From: Solirubrobacterales bacterium
Lineage (GTDB): Bacteria > Actinomycetota > Thermoleophilia > Solirubrobacterales > Thermoleophilaceae
Assembly (NCBI GenBank): GCA_012718975.1
Contig: JAAYBF010000043.1
Coordinates: forward strand, 1 to 64,000
Direction of reading: 5' to 3'
DNA: 64,000 nucleotides
Below the pieces are notes generated by a model. The model was not told the origin of the DNA, ran no database searches, and worked only from the letters and a program-made list of their open reading frames with translations. The translations under genes were made by a program, and so were the position numbers. The first letter of the stretch is position 1. Every line of letters begins with the position of its first letter. Shown here piece after piece: positions 1 to 9,076 of this stretch.

Positions 1-247
1 CGGGAACCGGCCGGCTCGGGGCGCGCGTCGCCTGCGAGACCGGCTGCGCGGTCACCGCGCGCGGCTGCTGGGGCTGGGCGTGCGGCTGGCCGGGCGCCGG
101 TACGCCGCCGCGCTCGGGCGCGCGGCCCGCCCACTCGCGCAGGCGCTTGACATCGCGCGCCTGCGAGAAGTAGAGGGCGGAGAGCACCGCGAGCCCGAGG
201 ATCGCCGCGATGCCCGCGTAGGAGCCGATCTCCTGAAGAATCTCCAT
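1..247 (-). CDS. N-terminal part of a membrane-anchored protein of unknown function, truncated by the window edge (MEILQEIGSYAGIAAILGLAVLSALYFSQARDVKRLREWAGRAPE...)
   Basis: Minus-strand reading frame open from ATG at 247 to the window edge; one N-terminal hydrophobic segment then a Pro/Ala/Gln-rich region. Confidence 0.55.
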   Translation of the reverse strand, partial: MEILQEIGSYAGIAAILGLAVLSALYFSQARDVKRLREWAGRAPERGGVPAPGQPHAQPQQPRAVTAQPVSQATRAPSRPVP

Positions 248-310
248 GGGCGAGTTCGTGAACTGTAGTGGTGCGGTCGGCTCCGAAACAGGGGCAGGCG
301 CGGACGGGCG

Positions 311-2206
311 CTAGCCCTCGGCGAGCGACGGGTCGTCGGTCGGGACGGCGTCGAGCGCGCGCTCGGCCGACAGCTCGGCCACCGCGCCCGCCAGCGCGGC
401 CGCGTCGCCGTTGTAGACCAGCTCCTCGATCCGCGCGAACGCGCCCTCGACCCAGTCGGGGTCGAGGCGCGGCCGGACCGCCGCGACGATCCGCTCGGCC
501 GGTGTCGGCAGCGGCCGCTCGCCGGGATCGAACAGCTCCTCGTGGATCTTCTCCCCCGGCCGCCTCCCGACGACCTCGATCGCGATGTCGACCTCGGGCT
601 CCTTGCCCGACAGCCGGATCATGTTGCGCGCCAGGTCGATGATCTTCACCGGCTCGCCCATCTCGAGCACGAACACCTGCGAGCCGGTCGCCAGGTCGCC
701 GGAGCGGATGATCAGCTGGACCGCCTCGGGGATCGTCATGAAGTAGCGGGTCATCTCCGGATCGGTGACCGTCACCGGCCCGCCGTCGGCGATCTGGCGG
801 CGGAAGATCGGCACCACCGAGCCCGACGAGCCGAGCACGTTGCCGAACCGCACCGCCGCGTAGCGGGTGCGGTGATAGCGGTTCTGGGCCGCCTCGATCG
901 CCCACTCGGCGAGCGCCTTGGAGGCCCCCATCACCGTCGCCGGCGCGACCGCCTTGTCGGTCGAGACCAGCACGAACCGCTCGACGCCGTTCTCGCCGGC
1001 GGCGCCCGCGACGATCCGCGTCGCGACCGCGTTGTTGCGTACCGCCTCGACCGGGTTCTCCTCCATCAGGCCGACGTGCTTGTAGGCGGCGGCGTGGAAG
1101 ACGACCGCCGGCCGCTGCTCGGCGAACAGCTCGCCCATCCGGGTCGCGTCCTTGCAGTCGGCGAGCACCGCGACGAGGTTGCCGAAGTGGCGGTCGTCCT
1201 CGAGCTCGCGGCGGATCTCGAACAGGTTGTTCTCGGCGTGGTCGACGAGCACCAGCCGCTTCGGCTTCACGCGCGCGATCTGGCGGCAGAGCTCCGAGCC
1301 GATCGAGCCGCCGGCGCCGGTGACGAGCACCACCTGGCCGGCGAGGTAGGCGCCGACGCGGTCGATCTCGACGCGCACCGGCTCGCGGCCGAGCACGTCC
1401 TCGACCTGGACCTCGCGCACCTGGCGCAGCAGGTTCGGCCCGCGCGAGAGCAGCTCGAAGGTGGTCGGCAGCGTGCGGACGGGAATGTTGCGCGCCCGGC
1501 AGGCGGTGACGACCTTCTGGCGCAGCGTGCCCGGCGCCGACGGGATCGCGATCACGACCTCGTCGGGCTTGGTGTCGTCGAGGACGCGGTCGAGGTCGGC
1601 GGTGGTGCCGTGGACGCGGTGGCCGGCGACGAGCATCCCCTGCTTGCGCGGGTCGTCGTCGACGAAGCCGATCACCGCGGTCGACAGCTCGGGGTTGCGG
1701 CGCAGCTCGACCGCGACCTGCTGGCCGCCGTTGCCGGCGCCGACGATCAGCACCTCTGTCGTCGCGCGCGCGACCAGCGGCCGGCGCAGCTGGCGCTCGA
1801 CGAGCGCCCGGACGGCGAAGCGGGCGCCGGCGACGAGCGCGAGCGTGAGCAGGAAGTCGAGCGCGATCACGCCGCGCGGCGGGTCGACGTCGCCGGGCGA
1901 GAAGACGAAGCTGAGGCCGATCAGCGCGAAGCTCGCGACCGCGACCGCCTTGACGATCGACTCGAAGTCGGCCTGGTCGACGAACCGCCACAGCTTCGAG
2001 TAGAGGCCGAACGCCGCGAACAGCGCCAGCTTGATCACGACCACCAGCCCGACCGTGTCGATCAGCAGCGTGTCGTAGCGCGGCGGGATGCCCTCGTCGA
2101 AGCGCAGGACGTAGGCCAGGTAGTAGGCGAGCGCCACCAGGCAGGCGTCGACCGCCACCTGGCCGATGCGCCGGACGCCGACCGAGGATGTCAGGCGAGA
2201 GGGCAA
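311..2206 (-). CDS. Membrane-bound nucleoside-diphosphate-sugar epimerase/4,6-dehydratase (CapD/FlaA1/PglF type)
   Basis: N-terminal TM helices, GAGNGGQQ and VTGAGGSIGSELCRQI Rossmann motifs, polysaccharide biosynthesis protein signature; TTG start preceded by TACCCT-N8. Confidence 0.9.
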   Translation of the reverse strand: MPSRLTSSVGVRRIGQVAVDACLVALAYYLAYVLRFDEGIPPRYDTLLIDTVGLVVVIKLALFAAFGLYSKLWRFVDQADFESIVKAVAVASFALIGLSFVFSPGDVDPPRGVIALDFLLTLALVAGARFAVRALVERQLRRPLVARATTEVLIVGAGNGGQQVAVELRRNPELSTAVIGFVDDDPRKQGMLVAGHRVHGTTADLDRVLDDTKPDEVVIAIPSAPGTLRQKVVTACRARNIPVRTLPTTFELLSRGPNLLRQVREVQVEDVLGREPVRVEIDRVGAYLAGQVVLVTGAGGSIGSELCRQIARVKPKRLVLVDHAENNLFEIRRELEDDRHFGNLVAVLADCKDATRMGELFAEQRPAVVFHAAAYKHVGLMEENPVEAVRNNAVATRIVAGAAGENGVERFVLVSTDKAVAPATVMGASKALAEWAIEAAQNRYHRTRYAAVRFGNVLGSSGSVVPIFRRQIADGGPVTVTDPEMTRYFMTIPEAVQLIIRSGDLATGSQVFVLEMGEPVKIIDLARNMIRLSGKEPEVDIAIEVVGRRPGEKIHEELFDPGERPLPTPAERIVAAVRPRLDPDWVEGAFARIEELVYNGDAAALAGAVAELSAERALDAVPTDDPSLAEG

Positions 2207-2212
2207 GGTCGC

Positions 2213-3484
2213 TCAGGGTAGCGCCGTGGACCGATCCCAGAGCGCCTGGAGGGGAACCGCCCAGAGCCCGTCGCCCGCGGGCAGGGTGCGCTCGCCCGTG
2301 TAGAGGACGACTCCGGCCGCCAGCCGGTCGCCGAGCGCGGACCTCAGGTGCGCGAGGCCGGCGAAGTCCCGCGGGCCGACGGTGGCGCTGGCCTTGACCT
2401 CGATCCCCACGATCTCGCCCGAGGGCCGCTCGACGATCACGTCGACCTCGCGCTCGTCGGCGCGGTAGTGCCAGAAGGTGAGCGGCTGCGGCGCCCAGGC
2501 CGCCTGCCGCTCCAGCTCGGTCGCAACGAAGGTCTCGAACAGCGCGCCTGCCAGTCCGCCGTCGGCGAGGAGGCGCTGCTCGTCGGCGCCGATCAACGCG
2601 GCGAGCAGTCCGGTGTCGGCGACGTAGAGCTTGGGTGCCTTGACCTCTCGCTTGCCGAGGTTCACGTGCCATGGTCGGCGGACCCGGACGAGGAACAGGC
2701 GCTCGAGCGCCTCGACGTGGCTCTTGGCGGTCTTGCCGTCGACACCGGCGTCGCGCCCGAGTCCCTCGTACCGGGCGAGCGACCCCGAACGGCTCGCGAC
2801 CAGGCGGAGCACCGTCCCGACGGCACCGGGATCGCGAACTTTCGACGCGTCGGCGACGTCCCGATCGACGATCGACTGGACGTAGCTCTCGAAGAACCGG
2901 GCGCGCGCCGTCTCGGGTCGGCGCAGCGCCTCGGGAAAGCCACCCGCGAGCAGCCGGTCCAGGTACGCATGCCTGCCGACCGGCGCCTGGGAGAGCTGCG
3001 GCACCTCGCCGCCGAACAGGCGCTCGAGGAGGCCCTCGGCGACCCCGTCGATCTCGCCCTGGGTGAACGGCCACAGCGCGAGGTAGTCGACGCGGCCCGG
3101 GAGCGCGTCGGGAACCGTCGGGAGGCGGCGCAGGTTGGCCGAGCCGGTGATCAGGAACTGCCCCGGGGCGTCGTCACGATCGACGCGGGCCTTGATCGCG
3201 AGCAGGAGCTTGGGGGCGCGCTGGATCTCGTCGATGACGACCGGCGTGCGCTGCCCCGCGATGAACCCGGCCGGGTCGGCGGCCGCCAGCTCGAGGGTCG
3301 GGGGGTCGTCGAGCGTGACGTAGTCGGCGCCCAGGCGCTCGGTGGCGAGCCGGCGCGCCAGGGTGCTCTTGCCTGCCTGGCGGGGACCGAGGAGGGCCAC
3401 CACTCGGGCGCTCGCCATCGCCTCCAGGACCGTCCGGTCCAGCGTCCGCGGCACGTAGCGCGACTGTCTGGCCTCGCCGCCCAT
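2213..3484 (-). CDS. AAA-family ATP-binding protein with C-terminal DUF4143 domain
   Basis: Walker A GPRQAGKSTLARRL, Walker B-like TPVVIDEIQRAPKLL, C-terminal FWHYRADEREVDVIVERPSGEIVGIEVKAS (DUF4143-type). Confidence 0.9.
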   Translation of the reverse strand: MGGEARQSRYVPRTLDRTVLEAMASARVVALLGPRQAGKSTLARRLATERLGADYVTLDDPPTLELAAADPAGFIAGQRTPVVIDEIQRAPKLLLAIKARVDRDDAPGQFLITGSANLRRLPTVPDALPGRVDYLALWPFTQGEIDGVAEGLLERLFGGEVPQLSQAPVGRHAYLDRLLAGGFPEALRRPETARARFFESYVQSIVDRDVADASKVRDPGAVGTVLRLVASRSGSLARYEGLGRDAGVDGKTAKSHVEALERLFLVRVRRPWHVNLGKREVKAPKLYVADTGLLAALIGADEQRLLADGGLAGALFETFVATELERQAAWAPQPLTFWHYRADEREVDVIVERPSGEIVGIEVKASATVGPRDFAGLAHLRSALGDRLAAGVVLYTGERTLPAGDGLWAVPLQALWDRSTALP

Positions 3485-3501
3485 GACGCGAATCCTACCG
3501 C

Positions 3502-3557
3502 TAACTCGGAATAGAGCGCCCGTTAACTCGGAATAGCGCGCCCGTTAACTCGGAATA
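3502..3557. repeat. Three tandem direct repeats, exact 22-bp period, core TAACTCGGAATA, upstream of the DUF4143 ATPase
   Basis: TAACTCGGAATA at 3502-3513, 3524-3535 and 3546-3557; spacer GAGCGCCCGT / GCGCGCCCGT between copies. Confidence 0.95.
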
Positions 3558-3570
3558 TCCCTGCAAATCG

Positions 3571-4590
3571 CTACTTTGCCGCCGAGAGGAGCATGGCGGC
3601 GATGTCGCGCGGGTTGCGGCGGATGCGGTCGGCGGCGGGGTCGGTGCGCTTGACGACCTCGATCCGGTCGGGGTCGCCGAGGCGGTGGAGGCGGCCCTTG
3701 GCGAGCAGCTGCTCGTCGACGGCGCCGAGGCGGCCCTCGAAGGTGGTGAAGACGGGCACCCCGAGCGCGACGGCCTCACGGTTCATCGTGCCGCCGCCGG
3801 AGATCACGAGGTCGGAGTACGCGATCAGGCTCTGGGCGTCGATCGCCCGCTCGGGAACGATCAACCGCGGCCCGGCCGCCCCGCCGCCCACGGCGAGCTC
3901 GGCGAGCTCGGCGCGCTGACGGTCGGTGCGCGGCAGCACGACGGTCTGGGCGCGGTCGCGCAGCCGCTCGAGCACGCGCGGGAAGACGGGGCTCTCGTGG
4001 CGGTGGTAGAGCGACCGGTCGGGCGGAGTGCGCACGACCGCGATCGGCTCGGACGGGTCGAGGGCCAGCTCGTCGAGGACGGCGGCGTCGGGCTCGAAGT
4101 CGGCGAGGTAGTACTCCTCCTTCAGGCCCGGGTAGCGGCGCAGCTTGCCGCGCGCCCCGTAGCGGTCGAGCCGCTGCGGCGGGATCGCGTCGGGCACCAC
4201 CACCACCCGCGCGAGGCGGCAGTTGACGTTGTGCTGGACGGTCGCCCACTCGTAGTCGAACGCGGTCGCAGACGGGATGCCGAGCAGCTTCGCGGCGACC
4301 ATCACGTCGTTGGAGGCGTGGCCGAGCGCGACGTCGAAGTGGCGGTGGCGCGCCCAGCGGCGCAGCGCCCGGCTGCGGCTCGCCAGCCGGCCCGCCTTGC
4401 GCAGCCGGCTCGATCCCGCGTGGGAGCCGATCGCGGTGTGGTCGATCCCGAGCCGCTCGCAGAGCTGGAGCGTCTGGGCGAAGTCGCGCGCGGTCACCTC
4501 GACGTGGTGGCCGTCGGCGCGCATCACGTCGATCAGCGGCCGCATGACGAGCACGTGCGGGCTGTTGGTGAGGTCGATCCAGACGCGCAT
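3571..4590 (-). CDS. DUF354-family protein (glycosyltransferase-like)
   Basis: MRVWIDLTNSPHVLVMRPLIDVMRADGHHVEVTARDF and SDLVISGGGTMNREAVALGVPVFTTFEG motifs. Confidence 0.8.
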   Translation of the reverse strand: MRVWIDLTNSPHVLVMRPLIDVMRADGHHVEVTARDFAQTLQLCERLGIDHTAIGSHAGSSRLRKAGRLASRSRALRRWARHRHFDVALGHASNDVMVAAKLLGIPSATAFDYEWATVQHNVNCRLARVVVVPDAIPPQRLDRYGARGKLRRYPGLKEEYYLADFEPDAAVLDELALDPSEPIAVVRTPPDRSLYHRHESPVFPRVLERLRDRAQTVVLPRTDRQRAELAELAVGGGAAGPRLIVPERAIDAQSLIAYSDLVISGGGTMNREAVALGVPVFTTFEGRLGAVDEQLLAKGRLHRLGDPDRIEVVKRTDPAADRIRRNPRDIAAMLLSAAK

Positions 4591-4664
4591 CGCCGACTAA
4601 CTACAGCGGACGGAGGATCGTGGAGGTCATCGGGCCGTGGAGCTCCGGTCGCGTCGGCCGCGGT

Positions 4665-5747
4665 CTAGCCGAGCGCGGCGGCCACCGCGGCCACCGTCTC
4701 GTCGACCTGGGCGGCCGTCAGCTCGGGGCCCATCGGCAGCGCCAGATGGGTGCGGGCGGCGAGCTCGGTGCCGGGCAGCTCGAGCCCGGCGGGGGCGAAG
4801 CCGGCGGTCGCCGGCTGGAGGTGGATCGGCGTGCGGTAGTAGCCGCGCGCGCCGATGCCTTGCGCCGCGAGGGCGGCGGCGAGCTCGTCGGCGCGGTCGC
4901 TGCGCACGACGTAGAGGTGGTGGACGTGCTCGGCGCCGGCGACCGGGGCGGGCAGGGCGACGTGGTCGCCGAGGCCGCCGGCGGCGTAGCGGTCGGCGGC
5001 GGCGCGGCGGGCGGCGTTCCAGCCGTCGAGCTCGGGCAGCAGCAGCCGCAGGACCGCCGCCTGCAGCTCGTCGAGGCGCGAGTTGTAGCCGACCTCGACG
5101 AATGTCTTCTTGTCGTCGGAGCCGTGGAAGCGCAGCCGCCGCACGCGCTGGGCGACGGCGTCGTCGTCGGTGGTGACGGCGCCACCGTCGCCGAGGCAGG
5201 GCAGGTTCTTCGACGGGAAGAACGAGAACGTGGCGGCGTCGCCGAGCGCGCCCGCGCGCACGTCGCCGAGCCGGGCGCCGGTCGCCTGGGCGGCGTCCTC
5301 GAGCACCGGCAGGCCGAGCTCGCGCAGCTCCGGGACCGGGGCGACGTTGCCGAACAGGTGGACGGCGACGATCGCCTTGGTGCGCGGCGTGATCGCCGCC
5401 CGCACCGTCTCCGCGGTGACGCACATCGTCTCCGGATCGACGTCGCAGTAGACGGGGATCGCCCCGATGCTCGCGGTCGCCTCGACGGTGGCGTAGAAGG
5501 TGAACGACGGGCAGACGACCTCGTCGCCGGGCTCGACCCCTAACGCCCGCAGCGCGATCGCGAGCGCGTCGGTGCCGTTGGCGACGCCGATCGCGTGGCG
5601 GACGCCGAGCTGCTCGGCCAGCTCGGCCTCGAACGCCTCGACCTCGGGCCCGAGGATGTAGCGCCCGCCGCGCGCGACGGCGGCGAGCCGCTCGGCGATC
5701 GCCGGCATGTGCGGCTCGAGTGTCGTCGCGAACAGGGGTACGGCCAC
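4665..5747 (-). CDS. DegT/DnrJ/EryC1/StrS-family aminotransferase
   Basis: GPEVEAFEAELAEQLGVRHAIGVANGTDALAIALRALG, VLEDAAQATGA, SFFPSKNLPCLGDGGAVTT; GTG start preceded by TAGGGT-N8. Confidence 0.92.
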   Translation of the reverse strand: MAVPLFATTLEPHMPAIAERLAAVARGGRYILGPEVEAFEAELAEQLGVRHAIGVANGTDALAIALRALGVEPGDEVVCPSFTFYATVEATASIGAIPVYCDVDPETMCVTAETVRAAITPRTKAIVAVHLFGNVAPVPELRELGLPVLEDAAQATGARLGDVRAGALGDAATFSFFPSKNLPCLGDGGAVTTDDDAVAQRVRRLRFHGSDDKKTFVEVGYNSRLDELQAAVLRLLLPELDGWNAARRAAADRYAAGGLGDHVALPAPVAGAEHVHHLYVVRSDRADELAAALAAQGIGARGYYRTPIHLQPATAGFAPAGLELPGTELAARTHLALPMGPELTAAQVDETVAAVAAALG

Positions 5748-5823
5748 GGCCGGGCACCCTACCGGCCCGGCGGCGGTCGGAGATTGGCGAGCGCGGCACG
5801 GCGGACGTAGGCTGGACGGGCCG

Positions 5824-7602
5824 ATGAGGACGCTCGACGACGCCGAGCGGGGAGGCCCGGCGGCCGGCGACGCGTCCGGCGGCACCGAGTCACCCCGCAC
5901 GCCTGGGGACCCGCTCGACCGGGTGCTGGACCACCTGCGCCGCCATGTCCGGGCAGACGCGGCGATCGTCGCGCTCGTCGATCGCGACCGCACCACCGTC
6001 GACCCGATCGCCGCCTGGTACGCATTCCCCGAGCTCGACGAGGCGCTCACGCCGCTGCTGCGCCGCCCCTACGACCGCGAGCGGCCGGGCCTGATCGAGG
6101 CGACGCTCGAGCGCGGGGGCCCGCTGCTGCTGCCCCGACTCGAGGACTGGGAGGCCGCCGCGATCCCCGGCACGCCGGTCGACGCCGCCGTGAGTCGCGC
6201 CTGGGACCTGATCCGACGCGCGTCGGCGGCGGCGGCCCCGATCCGCACCGCGCTCGGGCGCACGCTCGGCGCGCTGGCGGTGCTGTCGCTCGACGAGGCC
6301 CGCCCGCTCGGCCGCGCCGACCTCGACATGGTCACCGTGCTCGCCGACCTCGCCGCGCTCGCCCGCGAGCGGGCGGAGCTGCTGGCCGCCGAGGCCGAGC
6401 AGCGGCGCCAGGAGGTGCTGCTCAAGCGGGCGGCGGAGGGCACCTCGGCGACGCTGGAGCCCGACGCGGTCGAGCGGGCCGTCGTCGCCCACGCCGCCCA
6501 GATCCTCGCCGCCGACGGCGCCCAGCTCAGCCGCGTCCGCGCCGGCTCGCAGCGGCTCGCGTCGGTCGCGCGCCACGGCGAGCCGCCCGAGGTCGACGCG
6601 GCGACGCTCGGCGAGGTGGTCCGCGCGCGCAACGCGGTGGTCCACGACGGCGACGCGGCGCTCGCGCACGTGCCGATCGAGCTCGGCCCGCGGCTGTTCG
6701 GGGTCCTGTCGATCGCCCGCACCGACGGCCGCCGCTTCGACCCCGACGAGCTCGCGCTGGCCGGCAAGGTCGCGCGGATCGCCGCGGCGGCGATCGCGAA
6801 CGCCGAGGCCTTCCAGCAGTAGCGCCACCTCGCGCGCACGCTCACCCACGGCTTCGTTCCGCAGGCGCTGCCGACCGTCGCCGGCTGGGACATCGGCGTC
6901 CTCTACGAGCCGGCCGACGAGCAGCCGACCGGCGGCGACCTCTACGGCGCCTGGCAGCTCCCCGGCGGCGCGGTCGCGGTGGTGATCGGCGACGTCGTCG
7001 GCAAGGGCGTCGAGACGGCGGCGCTGAGCGCGATGGCGCGCTTCTTCATCGAGGCGGCGAGCTGGGACCGCGACGACCCGGCGGCGGTGCTCGGACACGT
7101 CAGCGCGATGCTCGCCCAGCGGCTGCCGAGCGAGCGCTTCGTGACCGCGTTCTTCGGGCTGCTCGACCGCCGCGGCCTGCGCTACGCCAACGCCGGCCAT
7201 CTCGCGCCGCTGGTGGTGCGCAGCGACGGTGAGCTGTCGGAGACCGCGACCGGCGGCCTGCCGCTCGGGATCGACCCGGAGCCCGGCTACGCGGTCCACC
7301 GCCTCGACCTCGGGCCCGACGACCTGCTCGTCGGCTACACCGACGGCATCCTCGAGGCGCGCCGCGACGGCGAGCTGCTCGGCGGCGACCGGCTGCGGCG
7401 GATGGTCGGCGAGGCGTGCGCGACCACGCGCGAGCCGGAGACGCTCGCCGAGCTGCTCCACGACGGGGTGCGGGCGTGGGCCCGCGGCCTCAGCGACGAC
7501 GCGGCGATCCTCGCGCTGCGCCGGCGCGGGCTGACGGTCGTCGAGGACGCCGGCGGTGCGCAGGCGGGGACCGGCGTCACTCCAGCAGCGTCATCTCCTT
7601 GA
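5824..7602 (+). pseudogene. GAF-domain/SpoIIE-type PP2C phosphatase interrupted by one in-frame TAG codon at 6820-6822
   Basis: Frame 5824-6822 ends ...ANAEAFQQ-TAG and continues in the same frame RHLARTLTHGFVPQALPTVAGWDIGVLYEPADEQPTGGDLYG... to 7602; the junction matches the usual GAF-to-SpoIIE linker. Confidence 0.8.
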
Positions 7603-9055
7603 TCTCGACCCGCCCGCCCTCGGGCAGCTCCGAGATCCAGAGCAGGTAGTTGCCGAACTCGCGGCTGCCGGTGTCGAGCGCGATCCGCTCCACGGCGCGC
7701 ACGCGCACGTCGGTGCTGACCTTCGTCCAGCCCGCGAGCGAGTCGGGCACGTCGTCGGCGGCGTAGACGGCGGCGGTGAAGCCCGGCGTCGAGGTCCTGA
7801 CGTCGAGCTGCTGGGCCGCGACCCCCGCCGTCTCGAGGTAGATGCCGACGCCGGTCTTGTTCGCGCCCGCGAAGCCGGCCTCGTAGGTCTCGGTGTCCCA
7901 GACGGTGGTGGGGTTGGCGTCGATCGCGAAGTCGGTCGCCTCCGAGGACTCCTCGTCGTCGCCCTCGGGGTCGTAGTCGTGGGCTGAGCCCTGGGCGAGC
8001 TGGAGCGGGCTCAGCTCGCCCGCGTCGACCGCGACCGGCGGCGGCTCGCCGGGCCCGCGCTCGGTGCGGCTCGCCAGGTAGACGGCCGCGACGGCGATCA
8101 GCACCGCCGCCGCGATCACCGTCAGCAGCCAGCGGCGCGGCCGCCGCAGCCGCAGCGGCGCGAACTCCGAGGTGTCGCCCTCGAGCGTCTGGAGCACCGC
8201 CGTCGCCTCGCCGGTCGTCTGCCCGGCGCGGGCGGCCTCGATCGCCAGCACCTGCTCGAGGTCGTGGACCATCTCGGCGGCGCTCGCGTAGCGGTTGTCC
8301 AGCTCCTTGGCGGTCGCGTGGTCGACGACCGCGGCGAGCGCCGACGACACGTCCGGGCGGGCGATCAGGACGTCGGGCATCGGCTCCTGGACGTGCTTCA
8401 TCGCGACCGCGACCTGGCTCTCGGCGCGGAACGGCGGCTCGCCGACGAGCATCTCGTAGAGGACGATCCCGAGCGAGTAGACGTCTGACTGCTCGGTGAC
8501 CTCGTGGCCAAGCGCCTGCTCGGGCGAGACGTAGTCGGTGGTGCCGAGCACGCGGCCGGTCTGGGTGAGGCCGTGGACCTCGAGCGAGCGGGCGATGCCG
8601 AAGTCGGTCACCTTCGCGCGGCCCTCGGCGTCGAGCAGCACGTTCTGCGGCTTGACGTCGCGGTGGACCAGGCGGCAGGCGTGCGCGGCCTCGAGCGCGC
8701 GGCCGACCTCGATCGCGTAGGCGACCGCCTCACCGACCGGGAGGCGGCCAAGCCTGCGGATCCGCTGCTTGAGCGTCTCGCCCTCGATCAGCTCGAGCAC
8801 GATGTAGGGGCGGCCGTCGTCCTCGCCGAAGTCGATCACCGTGACGACGTGCGGGTGGTTGAGCCGCGCGACCGAGCGCGCCTCGCGCCGGAACCGCTCG
8901 AGCTGGTCGGGGTCCGACGAGATGTCGCGGTGCATCAGCTTGATCGCGACCCAGCGCTCGAGGTTGACGTCGTAGGCGCGGTAGACGGTCGACATCCCGC
9001 CGGCGCCGATCTGCTCGTCCAGCCGGAAGCGCCCGTTGAGCAGCGTCCCGATCAC
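7577..9055 (-). CDS. Ser/Thr protein kinase with one TM and a C-terminal extracellular discoidin (F5/8C)-like domain
   Basis: IGAGGMSTVYRA, HRDVKPQNVLL, DFGIARS; TM segment; C-term ATDFAIDANPTTVWDTETY. Confidence 0.92.
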   Translation of the reverse strand: MIGTLLNGRFRLDEQIGAGGMSTVYRAYDVNLERWVAIKLMHRDISSDPDQLERFRREARSVARLNHPHVVTVIDFGEDDGRPYIVLELIEGETLKQRIRRLGRLPVGEAVAYAIEVGRALEAAHACRLVHRDVKPQNVLLDAEGRAKVTDFGIARSLEVHGLTQTGRVLGTTDYVSPEQALGHEVTEQSDVYSLGIVLYEMLVGEPPFRAESQVAVAMKHVQEPMPDVLIARPDVSSALAAVVDHATAKELDNRYASAAEMVHDLEQVLAIEAARAGQTTGEATAVLQTLEGDTSEFAPLRLRRPRRWLLTVIAAAVLIAVAAVYLASRTERGPGEPPPVAVDAGELSPLQLAQGSAHDYDPEGDDEESSEATDFAIDANPTTVWDTETYEAGFAGANKTGVGIYLETAGVAAQQLDVRTSTPGFTAAVYAADDVPDSLAGWTKVSTDVRVRAVERIALDTGSREFGNYLLWISELPEGGRVEIKEMTLLE

Positions 9056-9076
9056 GGTCCTATTGTGATTGGTCGT

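Noticed and set aside
542-2221. Long plus-strand ORF (559 aa) antisense to the CapD-like gene
   Set aside because: Low-complexity Arg/Asp/His/Val-rich translation typical of the antisense frame of a GC-rich gene; the minus frame has clear family motifs.
3501-3779. 92-aa minus ORF covering the 22-bp repeats
   Set aside because: Ser/Arg-rich shadow frame of the DUF354 gene; the repeat period is not a multiple of three, so it is not a coding repeat.
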